Assembly (NCBI GenBank): GCA_964467985.1 | Contig: CAYXTP010000028.1 | Span: 1-9,461, forward strand | DNA from: GCA-2720975 sp964467985 | GTDB lineage: Bacteria; Planctomycetota; UBA1135; GCA-002686595 | Length of the DNA: 9,461 bases | Direction of reading: 5' to 3' | Shown here: positions 1 through 6,710 of the stretch, piece after piece | Layout: each line of letters begins with the position of its first letter | Position numbering within the stretch: the stretch's first letter is position 1 | Notes under the pieces: generated by a model | What the model was told of the DNA's origin: nothing | Databases searched by the model: none | What the model saw: the letters and a program-made list of their open reading frames with translations, nothing else | Position numbers and translations under genes: made by a program

Positions 1-196
1 GGACCTCTTGGCTGAGCCACGATCCGCACGGCGCCCAGGGCCTGGTTCACCGGGGAGCTCGGGATTGCAGCGCTGCGCGCGCTTGAAAAACAAGTGTATG
101 GGTAGGTAGGGCGGCGCCATCCGCCCCAACAGGAAGGAGTCGAATCCCGTAGGGGCGCTTGGTTTTGACACTGCTTTTTTTGGAGGTACCTAAGCC
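1..196. other. Upstream region of the PDZ gene, no supported gene
   Basis: No coding region can be supported here. One + frame is open from 16 to a TAG at 103-105 and could be the last codons of an upstream gene, but it is too short to recognise. A short G/C hairpin follows at 109-126. The stretch just before the PDZ gene is T-rich and contains its Shine-Dalgarno, GGAGG at 182-186. No convincing promoter was found. Confidence 0.4.
109..126. terminator. Small GC hairpin, possible weak terminator
   Basis: GGGCGG (109-114) pairs perfectly with CCGCCC (121-126) around a 6-base loop. It lies four bases after a TAG (103-105) that could end an upstream reading frame. No T-run follows on either strand, so intrinsic termination is only a possibility. 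In DNA this GC-rich a 6-bp stem can arise by chance. Confidence 0.2.
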
Positions 197-1270
197 ATGA
201 CCAAGCCCATCGCCATCTTTATCCTGCTGTCTTCGGCCACGACCGCCCTGCCCCTTTTTGGATCCCGATTCCAGGACGCCGAGGAAGGCTCTACTCAGAA
301 TCTGCGCAAGGCGACCCCAGTTCAGGCGGCACCTGAAACTACGTGGCGGGAACGGCTCACTGAGGAGGACCTAGACCGTCGCGAACTGGCCTTCGATGAA
401 GTCGTCATCAGCGTGCGCTCGGATCGGGCTCTGAGAGGCGCTCTGGAGCGCTGGGCCAAGGGCACCGACGACCTTGCCTGGACCTCCCGCCTAGTCCTGA
501 AGGCCGTTTCTTCCACGGATACGGACTTCCCGTGGGCGCCCTTTTTCAATGACGACAATTTCGGCGGATGGCATGGTTTCCCTGGCAGATTCCTGAGCGA
601 CAACGACTTTTTCCCGGACGACTTGCTGCAAACACCCCCCCAGCGAGGGTGGCAGGGACAGAAAACCGAGGGCCAATCGGTCAAGGTCGAAGTGGGGCCC
701 GACGGCGTGCGTGTGGAGCTCAACGAACTCCAGCCTGATGGCTCCAGCGAGCGACTTGTGTACGAGGCCGAGAGCCTTGACGAACTTCTGGAGCTGCATC
801 CGGAGCTGAAGGACCGGATGGATCTGGTGCCACCACTCTCGCTTTCCACCCCGCGACTGGGCCGGGCGGACAGCTTTCGGAATCTGCTTCAACTCGACCC
901 GCGAAAAGCGTTCACGGTTCCCCAGGCCCGAGCTCCCTGGGACTCTGCGGCACGAAGAGATGTCCTGGGCGTGTACTTGGCCGAGGATGAGAAGACTCTG
1001 ACAATCGACACCGTCGTACCCGGCAGCTACGCCCAAGCCATGGGGCTGACTCCCGGTCAAGAGTTGCTCGAGGTCAACGGTCAGGTTGTTTCCAACGTGC
1101 AGGATGTGCACAACGCCATGGCCGCGTACGCGGCCGAGAAGGACTCGACGCTGAGCGTCAAGGTCCGTTCGCGTGCTGGAGAAGAGAAAACCCTGAGCCT
1201 GGACCGCGAAGGGCCCACGCCGGAGGGCTCCCCTAAGACTCTGCACCGTGTGGGCGACGACCTCGAATAG
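197..1270 (+). CDS. Exported PDZ-domain protein
   Basis: 357 aa. The ATG is set by GGAGG at 182-186, ten bases upstream. The N-terminus (about 1-20) is a short hydrophobic segment after one Lys, consistent with a Sec signal peptide. Residues 58-104 form a charged, probably helical segment. Residues 110-150 are rich in Phe, Trp, Asp and Gly and look disordered. Residues 160-205 form a small domain (VKVEVGPDGVRVEL, then YEAESLDELLELHPEL). Residues 255-335 form a PDZ domain: a GVYLAED opening, VVPGSYAQAMGLTPGQELLEVNG as the binding-groove core (277 onward), and a closing VKV strand. There is no trypsin-like protease domain and no HxGH or SxxK motif, so this is not a complete HtrA or RseP. PDZ domains bind peptide C-termini or unfolded segments, so a periplasmic adaptor or sensor role is my inference. 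A hairpin at 1346-1385 follows the gene. No operon partner is visible on this strand. Confidence 0.8.
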   Translation: MTKPIAIFILLSSATTALPLFGSRFQDAEEGSTQNLRKATPVQAAPETTWRERLTEEDLDRRELAFDEVVISVRSDRALRGALERWAKGTDDLAWTSRLVLKAVSSTDTDFPWAPFFNDDNFGGWHGFPGRFLSDNDFFPDDLLQTPPQRGWQGQKTEGQSVKVEVGPDGVRVELNELQPDGSSERLVYEAESLDELLELHPELKDRMDLVPPLSLSTPRLGRADSFRNLLQLDPRKAFTVPQARAPWDSAARRDVLGVYLAEDEKTLTIDTVVPGSYAQAMGLTPGQELLEVNGQVVSNVQDVHNAMAAYAAEKDSTLSVKVRSRAGEEKTLSLDREGPTPEGSPKTLHRVGDDLE

Positions 1271-1345
1271 GCCGATTTTCCAATCGAGACGAGGAGGCGA
1301 ATAGCGCCGAGTCGGCGGCCCCTGCCGTCATCTAGGCTGGGGATT

Positions 1346-1385
1346 CGAAGCCAGGCTCCACCATTCCTGGTGGGGTCTGGCTTCG
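1346..1385. terminator. 18-bp near-perfect inverted repeat, possible terminator
   Basis: The arms 1346-1363 and 1368-1385 pair over 18 positions, with two G-T wobbles and a 4-base TTCC loop. This is much longer than chance pairing. It starts 75 bases after the PDZ stop codon, which fits a 3' mRNA hairpin. There is no T-run after the stem on either strand, so it is not a classic intrinsic terminator. It also sits just before the transposase relic and could instead be an element-end palindrome. Confidence 0.4.
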
Positions 1386-1526
1386 TTCCGTACCGCAAAT
1401 GGGATGGATGATCTGTCGCGATGTGACAGCGCTCCCTGCCGGGGCGCCACCCCTTCGCTTCCGGAGGCTGGGCGCAATGCCCTACGTGCACGGCTACGCC
1501 CAAGCTGGGAGGTGATCGAAGGCTCC

Positions 1527-1721
1527 TGGCCTTGGTTGACGGCCAGGGTGTTCGCTGTCCGTGTCCTGCGTTGTGGCCAGCGTCGCTCGCGGCTCAAGTG
1601 GACAGCCGCGATCACCAAAACCAACGTGATCACGGGGACCCTCGCGCACTTGAACTTGGAGTACACGGTGTCGCTTCTCATGGCAGCCAGGCCACCGTCC
1701 CAGCCGGATCTGGCGTACTGA
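1527..1721 (+). pseudogene. Degenerate C-terminal remnant of an IS91-type transposase
   Basis: The + frame ending at TGA 1719-1721 reads WPWLTARVFAVRVLRC, then TAAITKTNVI, LAHLNLE and a tail ARPPSQPDLAY. From memory this matches the C-terminus of IS91-family (HUH, Y2) transposases: a W-x-x-L-x-x-RVF-x-x-DVL-x-C-x-x-CGG segment, an A-x-I block, an L-x-HL block, and a Pro/Ala-rich tail such as APARPPPQ. The second cysteine pair of the expected CxxCGG knuckle is gone (RCGQRRSR). Nothing upstream resembles the catalytic HUH or two-tyrosine region. The frame stays open back to about 1404 but is not recognisable before about 1500. I read it as a decayed piece of a rolling-circle transposon, not an active gene. 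Assignment is by pattern only. Confidence 0.55.
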
Positions 1722-1737
1722 ACGGGCAGGCGCAACC

Positions 1738-1831
1738 CGCCACCAGGCCGTGTGCGGCGGAGGTCTTTGGCCAGCGCCGGCGGGAGAGCCAGTCCCGGCA
1801 TCTGTTCCCCCTACCAAGCCCCCCGGGAGAC
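1738..1831 (+). repeat. Repeat copy 1, next to the IS91-type relic
   Basis: Starts 16 bases after the transposase-relic stop codon. It shares CGCCA.CAGGCCGT, then GGAGGTCT, an exact 17-mer CGCCGGCGGGAGAGCCA (1775-1791), a diverged spacer of exactly 22 bases, and CCAAGCCCC.GGGAGAC (from 1814) with the copy at 6708. The fixed spacing between conserved blocks shows common descent. It ends about 33 bases from the stop codon of the DUF5946 gene. Its position suggests it may be the 3' non-coding end of the IS91-type element, but that is an inference. Confidence 0.65.
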
Positions 1832-1864
1832 GGACCGACGAGGAGAGTCACTCGGAATGGAGGG

Positions 1865-2380
1865 CTATCCGTGACACTTGAGGGCCAAGTCCCGGACGCT
1901 CTCGTGGTGCTCCGACCACTGACCCCATACATCTCCAGCCCATTCGTGCACTCTCTTTGCGTGCTCTGTGGAATCCAAGGCGGCGGCCACGTCTCCCACA
2001 GTCACCGGCACCTCACCCTCTGGCGGATCGAAATGGGGCCACTCCTCCACGATTTTGGCGAGTCGCTGAAAACGAGGTGGCAGGTCGGTGGGCTGCAGGC
2101 CAAGGTCGAGAACCAAGTGTAGCCCCACGAGGTGAATGTCCATGGACTTGTCCGGATGCGCCCCTCCTGGGTGTTGAACCGCATAGGCGTCCACGGTCAG
2201 TTGATGTACCTGACGGAACAAGAGCGGGTCTTGGAACTCACGGCCCAGGACTTCCGTACACACGCCCCAACACTCTGGCGAGTTGTTGTAGTAGCCCTCG
2301 TAGACAATCTCGCCCCGTGGCAAACTCAACCCACAGCCGGGACAAATCCGCAGCGCGCTTTGCGAAGAGGCCGCACTCAT
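1865..2380 (-). CDS. DUF5946 family protein
   Basis: 171 aa. The N-terminus has a CPGCG knuckle (C13, C16), then EGYYNNSPECW (28-38) and VLGREF. A His-rich core QVHQLTVDAYAVQHPGG-HPDKS (58-79) leads into IHLVGLHLVL (82-91). WPHF (114-117) and the region EHAKRVHEWAGDVW (139-152) follow. This order matches the DUF5946 family as I remember it, and the length is typical. The conserved Cys and His residues suggest a metal site; no reaction is known to me. There is no signal peptide, so it is probably cytoplasmic, unlike its three operon partners. The ATG at 2380 overlaps the TGA of the M64 gene (ATGA, 2377-2380), so it is probably translated by coupling. That overlap, and the start of recognisable family sequence, decide the start over a longer frame reaching 2590. 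It is the last gene of the operon. Confidence 0.85.
   Translation of the reverse strand: MSAASSQSALRICPGCGLSLPRGEIVYEGYYNNSPECWGVCTEVLGREFQDPLLFRQVHQLTVDAYAVQHPGGAHPDKSMDIHLVGLHLVLDLGLQPTDLPPRFQRLAKIVEEWPHFDPPEGEVPVTVGDVAAALDSTEHAKRVHEWAGDVWGQWSEHHESVRDLALKCHG
2377..2380 (-). promoter_or_regulatory. ATGA stop/start overlap, M64 to DUF5946
   Basis: On the minus strand the last codons of the M64 gene run into ATGA. TGA (2379-2377) stops the peptidase and ATG (2380-2378) starts the DUF5946 gene. This is a standard arrangement for translational coupling by ribosome re-initiation. No strong Shine-Dalgarno is visible ahead of this ATG. Confidence 0.8.
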
Positions 2381-4140
2381 CGCAACATTACATCCAGTCC
2401 ATTGGTCGTGTTGGACGTCTGCTGATCCCGGAACCACAGCTGGAAGTACCAGTGTTCGCCGGGCGCGACGATCGTCGCGCCGGGCAGTACACCAAGGTCT
2501 ACGGGCATGACCACGAACCCGCCCACTCCGGTGTTCAATACCTGGCCCGACGGGGGTTTGGAAAAGCGCAGGATCTGGCCCCCAAGACACAGGTTGCCGG
2601 CGCTCCCACCGAAGAGCGGGACGTAGTCCTGGGTGTTGCTCATCAAGAAGTACCCGAACTCATTGCTGGGCAGGAAGACCGCGGTCAAGGAGATGGAGTT
2701 GTCCGCAATCACTGGAGATCCCGTCGCCCCGATGAACCCCGCCTGCCCCGAGGAATTTGCGTTCGCCTGGCAGTAGTTGGGAGCCGAGCAGGAATCCAAG
2801 ACCCCGTCCCCATTCCAATCCAGGGAGGGGTCGGCCGCAATCTGACAATCGTCCGGTTGACCATCCCCGTCGCAGTCCGTGCTGCCAGGGCCCGGCACGT
2901 TCAGAGTAAACGTGCGGGAATCCGTCATCCAAGTGTCGCGCGCCGTCTCGTCGCGCACCCAGGTGGTGGGGTCGACGACCACAGCCTGCACCGTGTGACC
3001 GCAGGGCGACAGGTTCAATTGCGACAGATCCAGCTGGGTCCCCGATTCTCCGGGGATGGCGGCCCCGTCCAGGTGCCACTGCACACTCAAGGGCGCCCCG
3101 CCCACGAGCATCACGGGTTGCACGAACAGCACCTCGCTACCGTCGTAGATCGACGACTCATCGGATGACCCGTCGATGGGACTAACGATCTTGTAGAGCT
3201 CGATCAGCAGACTCTCGACCGAGGGCAGGTTGAAGGGCCGATTCAACGCGCGCATGAGGGAGTTGTACGTGGGCCGGTAGATGCCCTTCTGGTAGTAGCG
3301 GGCCCCCTCGTAGGTGCTGACGAGGCCGTCGAAAGTGGGCTGAGTGACCCCCAACCAGTCCGCCCACTTGGTCCCGGCATTTGCCATGGCCGTCGCATCC
3401 AAAATCGACACGTTGGGTTCGGGCACCTCGCCCCCGGTCCAGGTGGTCCCGCCCCCATAATCGTATTCGTCCGCCAGGTTCCCGAAGGAGTGGCCGAGCT
3501 CATGCACGACCACTTCACTGGAGGATCCGTTCTGACCTGAGGAGGTCGCCAGGTTCGAGCTCGTGTAACCCGCGCCCCCGTACTTGCTCGAGTTCGCCAG
3601 GGCGATGACTTGGTCCACGTCCGGTGCGTTGTTGGCATAGGAGTAGGCCTTGCCCACATTCACGCACAACAAGCGCTCGATCCCGCTGCACCAAAAACCC
3701 ATGTCCAGGGCCGTGTCCTTATTGATCCCCTGGTTCGGATCGTTGTCCACGCCCGAGTCATTGGACACGACCGTGACCATGTAAACGGCGAAGTAGTTCT
3801 GGTAGGTGGTGAAGGGTTCGTGATTGAAGAAGGAGACCGTCATGACCGCTGCGTCCTGTTGGAACTGGCCCTGCTCCCCGCTCGTGTAGCCATCCCCCAC
3901 CATGACCAGGTCCACGCGGTTGACCGCGGCGGCCCCGTAGGTTCCATGGAGTGTCGTCACGGGAGCAGGAATGCGATGCAGGCTGCGCGGCACAAGGGCA
4001 ACCGACAGGCGGCCGCCGTACAGACTCCCGTCCGCGCGCACCCCGTCCCAATGGAGCCACTCCCGCTGTGCGCCCTGGATCTGACCTGAGCTGGATGCGG
4101 TCAAGACCGCGGCGACCGTCAGGACGAGGTGGATTCTCAT
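2377..4140 (-). CDS. Secreted M64 family zinc metallopeptidase
   Basis: 587 aa. A Sec signal peptide covers about residues 1-20. The M64 (IgA-peptidase M64) domain spans about 74-320: VDLVMVGDGYT at 76-86, then the zinc and catalytic motif HELGHSFGNLADEY at 213-226 (H213, E214, H217, with D224-E225-Y226). The typical YRPTYNSLMR segment follows at 288-297. About 330-415 looks like an Ig-like beta domain (SEVLFVQPVML, VQWHLDGA). Residues 422-451 are an acidic repeat, DCDGDGQPDDC and DWNGDGVLDSC, resembling calcium-binding thrombospondin-3 or dockerin-type loops. Residues 456-587 form a C-terminal beta domain (NYCQANANSSG, FGYFLMS, GNLCLGG, WYFQLWFRD) that I associate with secreted Planctomycetota proteins, function unknown to me. 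Likely role: extracellular or surface proteolysis; substrate unknown. The ATG is 38 bases after the phosphatase stop, with only a weak GGGTGG ahead of it. It overlaps the next gene by 4 bases. Confidence 0.88.
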   Translation of the reverse strand: MRIHLVLTVAAVLTASSSGQIQGAQREWLHWDGVRADGSLYGGRLSVALVPRSLHRIPAPVTTLHGTYGAAAVNRVDLVMVGDGYTSGEQGQFQQDAAVMTVSFFNHEPFTTYQNYFAVYMVTVVSNDSGVDNDPNQGINKDTALDMGFWCSGIERLLCVNVGKAYSYANNAPDVDQVIALANSSKYGGAGYTSSNLATSSGQNGSSSEVVVHELGHSFGNLADEYDYGGGTTWTGGEVPEPNVSILDATAMANAGTKWADWLGVTQPTFDGLVSTYEGARYYQKGIYRPTYNSLMRALNRPFNLPSVESLLIELYKIVSPIDGSSDESSIYDGSEVLFVQPVMLVGGAPLSVQWHLDGAAIPGESGTQLDLSQLNLSPCGHTVQAVVVDPTTWVRDETARDTWMTDSRTFTLNVPGPGSTDCDGDGQPDDCQIAADPSLDWNGDGVLDSCSAPNYCQANANSSGQAGFIGATGSPVIADNSISLTAVFLPSNEFGYFLMSNTQDYVPLFGGSAGNLCLGGQILRFSKPPSGQVLNTGVGGFVVMPVDLGVLPGATIVAPGEHWYFQLWFRDQQTSNTTNGLDVMLR

Positions 4141-4178
4141 CCACCCAGCCTAGCGCCCCGGGCCCGGTACGCTTCCGT

Positions 4179-5516
4179 CTACTGGGTCGTGATCGTGAAC
4201 CAATCCGCCACGACCCCATCCGAGCGCAGGAAGCTCACATCCAAACGCAGGGCGCTGACGTCGAGCACCAGAGATCCCAGCTCGTTGTTGCCGTAGTACA
4301 TCACGGGATGGTTATAGGTACCGCCGCTTGTGACCTTGCCCGAACAGCCGGCGACGGTGAAAACCGCCCCCTCGTTCGGCCCCGTGGTCTTGGAATACAC
4401 ACCGCTTCCAAACTCCCGGCCGTCCCCTCCGTCGATCAGCATGGTCGCCGGATCGAATGTGGACGAAACGCCGTAGTGCCCGTCAATCAGGAACGACCGC
4501 TCGTAGCTGTGGCTGTGACCGCAGAGTACCAGGTCGACGCCGTAGCTCTCGAGGGTGGGCAGCACGTCTTCGCGCATGGCAAACATGCGCCCGTTGCTGT
4601 CGAGGATGTCATCCGAGTCGTGGTTGCCCTTCGTATAGGGCGGATGATGCCAGTAGGCCACGATCCAGTCCTGGTTGGTGGCTCCCAAATCCGCGGCCAA
4701 CCAGGTCAGCATGGGACTGCCAGGATCGGTGTCGGTCGCGAGAGAATCCAGGCACACGAAGTGCACATTGGCGTAGTCGAAGGAGTAGTAGGCCTCGCTC
4801 CCCGACGGCAGACCCCCGCCTTCCCCCATGGTCGGAAAAGTGAACTGCCCGTAGTAGACCGACTCCTGCGTCTCGTGATTGCCGCGCGTCGAAAACAGCA
4901 CGCTCTTGCGCAACATGGTCGGGTACATCTCAAACACGGCCTTTTGATACTCGGCAGGGCGCCCCTTGAGGTAGGCGTTGTCCCCCAGCATCAGCCACAA
5001 GTCCGTGTGTACCCCAGCCGTGTAGTTGTAGTACGCGTCCCGTACGGCCTCCGCATTCCCATCCGCGGTGCCGCAATCCCCGAGCACCCAGATCCGCGTG
5101 GGCTTGACGCTGCCTGCGAGCGGAAAGGTCAGGAACGTGTGATTGTGGTCCCCGCCGGCAAACGTGGTCAGCTGATTCCCCACGGAGTAGTAGTAACGCG
5201 TGTCAGGGGAAAGGCCGACGATCTCAAGTTCATGGGCCTTGACCCTCAGGGGCGAACTCACTTGGTGGGCCAGCTGCGAAGGGTCCGTCCCCCAACGGAG
5301 CACGCTGTTCGTCTTGACGAATGTGTCCCAACGCACGACGACGCTGGTCGGCGTGCCGTCTTGCAGGTAGGGCGTGCGCTTCAGCCACAGCGCATCGGTG
5401 GTCCGGTCCCACTGGGGCGGACCCTGCGCCGGTGCGGGGACCGCAAGCGCGAACAAGCTACCGAACAAGAGCAGAAGCGGACGCAGGTCCACGTGCCGGT
5501 TGAGGTGCGCATTCAT
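4179..5516 (-). CDS. Purple-acid-phosphatase-like metallophosphoesterase
   Basis: 445 aa. A signal peptide covers about 1-31 (a Leu-rich core, then APAQ). An N-terminal fibronectin-III-like domain (about 45-132: RTPYLQDGTPTSVVVRW, WGT, HELEIVGLSPDTRYYY) is followed by a metallophosphoesterase domain (about 140-345). All canonical metal-ligand motifs of purple acid phosphatases are present in order: GDCG (D147), GDNAY (D179, Y182), GNHE (N213, H214), YWHHPPY (H290/H291) and GHSHSYER (H334, H336). Retention of Y182, the purple-colour ligand in true purple acid phosphatases, supports a dinuclear metal hydrolase of phosphomonoesters acting in the periplasm or outside the cell. The ATG at 5516 sits in an ATGA overlap with the TPR gene stop, which fixes the start. 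The M64 gene follows after 38 bases. The exact substrate, such as phytate, nucleotide or phosphoprotein, cannot be read from the sequence. Confidence 0.9.
   Translation of the reverse strand: MNAHLNRHVDLRPLLLLFGSLFALAVPAPAQGPPQWDRTTDALWLKRTPYLQDGTPTSVVVRWDTFVKTNSVLRWGTDPSQLAHQVSSPLRVKAHELEIVGLSPDTRYYYSVGNQLTTFAGGDHNHTFLTFPLAGSVKPTRIWVLGDCGTADGNAEAVRDAYYNYTAGVHTDLWLMLGDNAYLKGRPAEYQKAVFEMYPTMLRKSVLFSTRGNHETQESVYYGQFTFPTMGEGGGLPSGSEAYYSFDYANVHFVCLDSLATDTDPGSPMLTWLAADLGATNQDWIVAYWHHPPYTKGNHDSDDILDSNGRMFAMREDVLPTLESYGVDLVLCGHSHSYERSFLIDGHYGVSSTFDPATMLIDGGDGREFGSGVYSKTTGPNEGAVFTVAGCSGKVTSGGTYNHPVMYYGNNELGSLVLDVSALRLDVSFLRSDGVVADWFTITTQ
5513..5516 (-). promoter_or_regulatory. ATGA stop/start overlap, TPR gene to phosphatase
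   Basis: TGA (5515-5513) ends the TPR frame and ATG (5516-5514) opens the phosphatase frame. The two genes are therefore co-transcribed and very probably translationally coupled. Confidence 0.8.
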
Positions 5517-6373
5517 CGTTTGGACTCTGGCCGACGTTTGGTCAGAAGATCATCGAGGGCCAAGCGCATGCGCGCCTCCAACTCTTGCATGGCGGGAGCC
5601 TGTCTGCGCCGAGCACGCAACGCACGGATCGACTCTAGGCAGGACCTGTACGCCGCTTGCGCCGCAGCACGCCGCCCGGCCTGGAGCAGCACATCCCCCC
5701 GCAACGCCTGGAACGACTCCTTGCGCGAGGCATAGGAGGCCAGGCGATCGATGCGACCCAGGGCGCGGTCCCACTCGCCCACCTGCCGATCGAGGTCGAC
5801 GGCGAAGAAGACCAGGGAAACCGCGTCCCCCAGCTTCTCGATCCCCTGCTCCACTCCACCGAGCGCGATCTTCTCGCGCCCCGCGCCCATGGCCAGCTGG
5901 GCCCGTGCACGGGCAATGTAGTCATCGGGCGTGGCCGGTGAACTCCCCCGGATGAGCCGATCGTAGAAACCCACCGCGCCCTCGGGCCGCAAGCGTTGGG
6001 TGGCCAGCTCGGCGCGCACTCGAAGAGCGATCAAGTCTTCGGGATGACCTTCGAGATGGAGGTCCATGAACTCTGCGGCAGATGTGAGCCAGCCCATGTC
6101 ACGCAAGAGCTGGCCGCGGGTGAACTCTGCACCCGCAATGTTCGGGTCGAGGACCGTGGCGCGCTTCAAGTCGGCGAAGGCCAGCTCCCAGTCCTGGTGA
6201 CGCCGGTACAGATCGGAACGCAGCAGGTGCAAATCCGCGCGCCGGGGTTCGGCAGTGATCTGTTGGGTGGCCTTCACGATCTTCTCGTGCAGTCCATCGT
6301 GCGCGCGGGCGGTGGCCGAGGCCAAACCCGTCAAGCCCACGAGAGTGGCCAGCCTGAGATGCGTCAGAATCAT
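5513..6373 (-). CDS. Exported tetratricopeptide-repeat protein
   Basis: 286 aa from ATG 6373. The signal peptide is MILTHLRLATLVGLTGLASA ending in an ARA cleavage site, followed by HDGLHEKI. The rest is helical with several TPR-like units: RADLHLLRSDLYRRHQDWEL onward (about 45-78), AGAEFTRGQLLRDMGW (about 80-112), LIALRVRAELATQ (about 114-146), DDYIARARAQLAMG, and FQALRGDVLLQAGRRAAAQAAYRSC near the end. TPR arrays are protein-docking scaffolds, so I infer a periplasmic partner for the exported hydrolases encoded downstream. An in-frame GTG at 6415 would add 14 residues. It is rejected because its purine-rich tract directly abuts the codon and the ATG product alone makes a compact signal peptide; the ATG itself lacks a clear Shine-Dalgarno. 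A TATCCT at 6431-6426 could be a -10 box, giving a short leader to the ATG, but no clear -35 was found. It is the first intact gene of the operon. Confidence 0.8.
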   Translation of the reverse strand: MILTHLRLATLVGLTGLASATARAHDGLHEKIVKATQQITAEPRRADLHLLRSDLYRRHQDWELAFADLKRATVLDPNIAGAEFTRGQLLRDMGWLTSAAEFMDLHLEGHPEDLIALRVRAELATQRLRPEGAVGFYDRLIRGSSPATPDDYIARARAQLAMGAGREKIALGGVEQGIEKLGDAVSLVFFAVDLDRQVGEWDRALGRIDRLASYASRKESFQALRGDVLLQAGRRAAAQAAYRSCLESIRALRARRRQAPAMQELEARMRLALDDLLTKRRPESKR

Positions 6374-6557
6374 GGGTCGAAGCGGGGCGGAGAGACAACG
6401 CAAAGCCGCGAACACCCCTCTACTTAGGATAGCACGCCCAAACCCGTCTGGACTCCGACGGGCCTAGCAAGCGCGTCCGTCCGCGCTGCAGTCTCTATTC
6501 AGGATCGCTTCCGGCCCAAGGCCGCCTGCAATTCTTACCGACGCCTCGTCGCGCCCG

Positions 6558-6710
6558 TCAAAAATGCAGCTGCAATCCAAGCAGCAGCGCGCTTTCCCCA
6601 CGCTCGAACTTGCGGCCGATGAGCACGTTCTCCAAGTAGACGCTGTGGACCAGCGCCTGACGCAGAATCATGTGACGATTCATGACCCAGTTGATGACGT
6701 GCTCCTCGCC
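6558..6710 (-). pseudogene. C-terminal fragment of a probable outer-membrane beta-barrel protein
   Basis: On the minus strand a frame ending at TGA 6558-6560 encodes 50 codons with alternating polar and hydrophobic residues: EEHVINWVMNRHMILRQALV, then SVYLENVLIGRKFERG, then ALLLGLQLHF. Two or three beta strands and a final Phe are the hallmark of outer-membrane barrel proteins, whose C-terminal aromatic is read by the BAM machinery. No start is possible: going upstream, the frame enters repeat copy 2 at about 6710 and hits TAG at 6735-6737. This is therefore the 3' end of a gene whose body is missing. It lies on the same strand as, and just ahead of, the TPR gene, so it may once have headed the operon. 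The family is not recognised; a porin is one option. Confidence 0.5.

Noticed and set aside
165..170. Perfect TTGACA, a -35 consensus, ahead of the PDZ gene
   Set aside because: A -10 at normal spacing would fall at about 188-193 (ACCTAA), between the Shine-Dalgarno and the ATG, leaving no room for a leader containing the ribosome-binding site.
1335..1363. tRNA/tmRNA 3'-end look-alike (GATTCGAAGCC followed by GGCTCCACCA)
   Set aside because: The T-arm does not pair as a 5-bp stem with a 7-base loop, and no matching acceptor 5' strand or tmRNA start lies upstream. The bases are better explained by the 18-bp hairpin.
1742..1760. Resemblance of CAGGCCGTGTGCGG to the 5' strand of a group II intron domain V
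   Set aside because: The complementary 3' strand and the GAAA-type loop are absent, copy 2 does not keep the pairing, and no intron-type reverse transcriptase is present.
1957..3168. 403-codon plus-strand open frame opposite DUF5946 and M64
   Set aside because: The minus-strand genes carry family motifs across the whole span, while this frame is low-complexity Arg/Pro/Gly sequence.
3951..5735. 594-codon open frame on the plus strand
   Set aside because: It is antisense to the phosphatase, the TPR gene and part of the M64 gene, all of which have clear motifs. Its product is rich in Arg, His, Gly and Val with no recognisable domain, typical of a shadow frame in GC-rich DNA.
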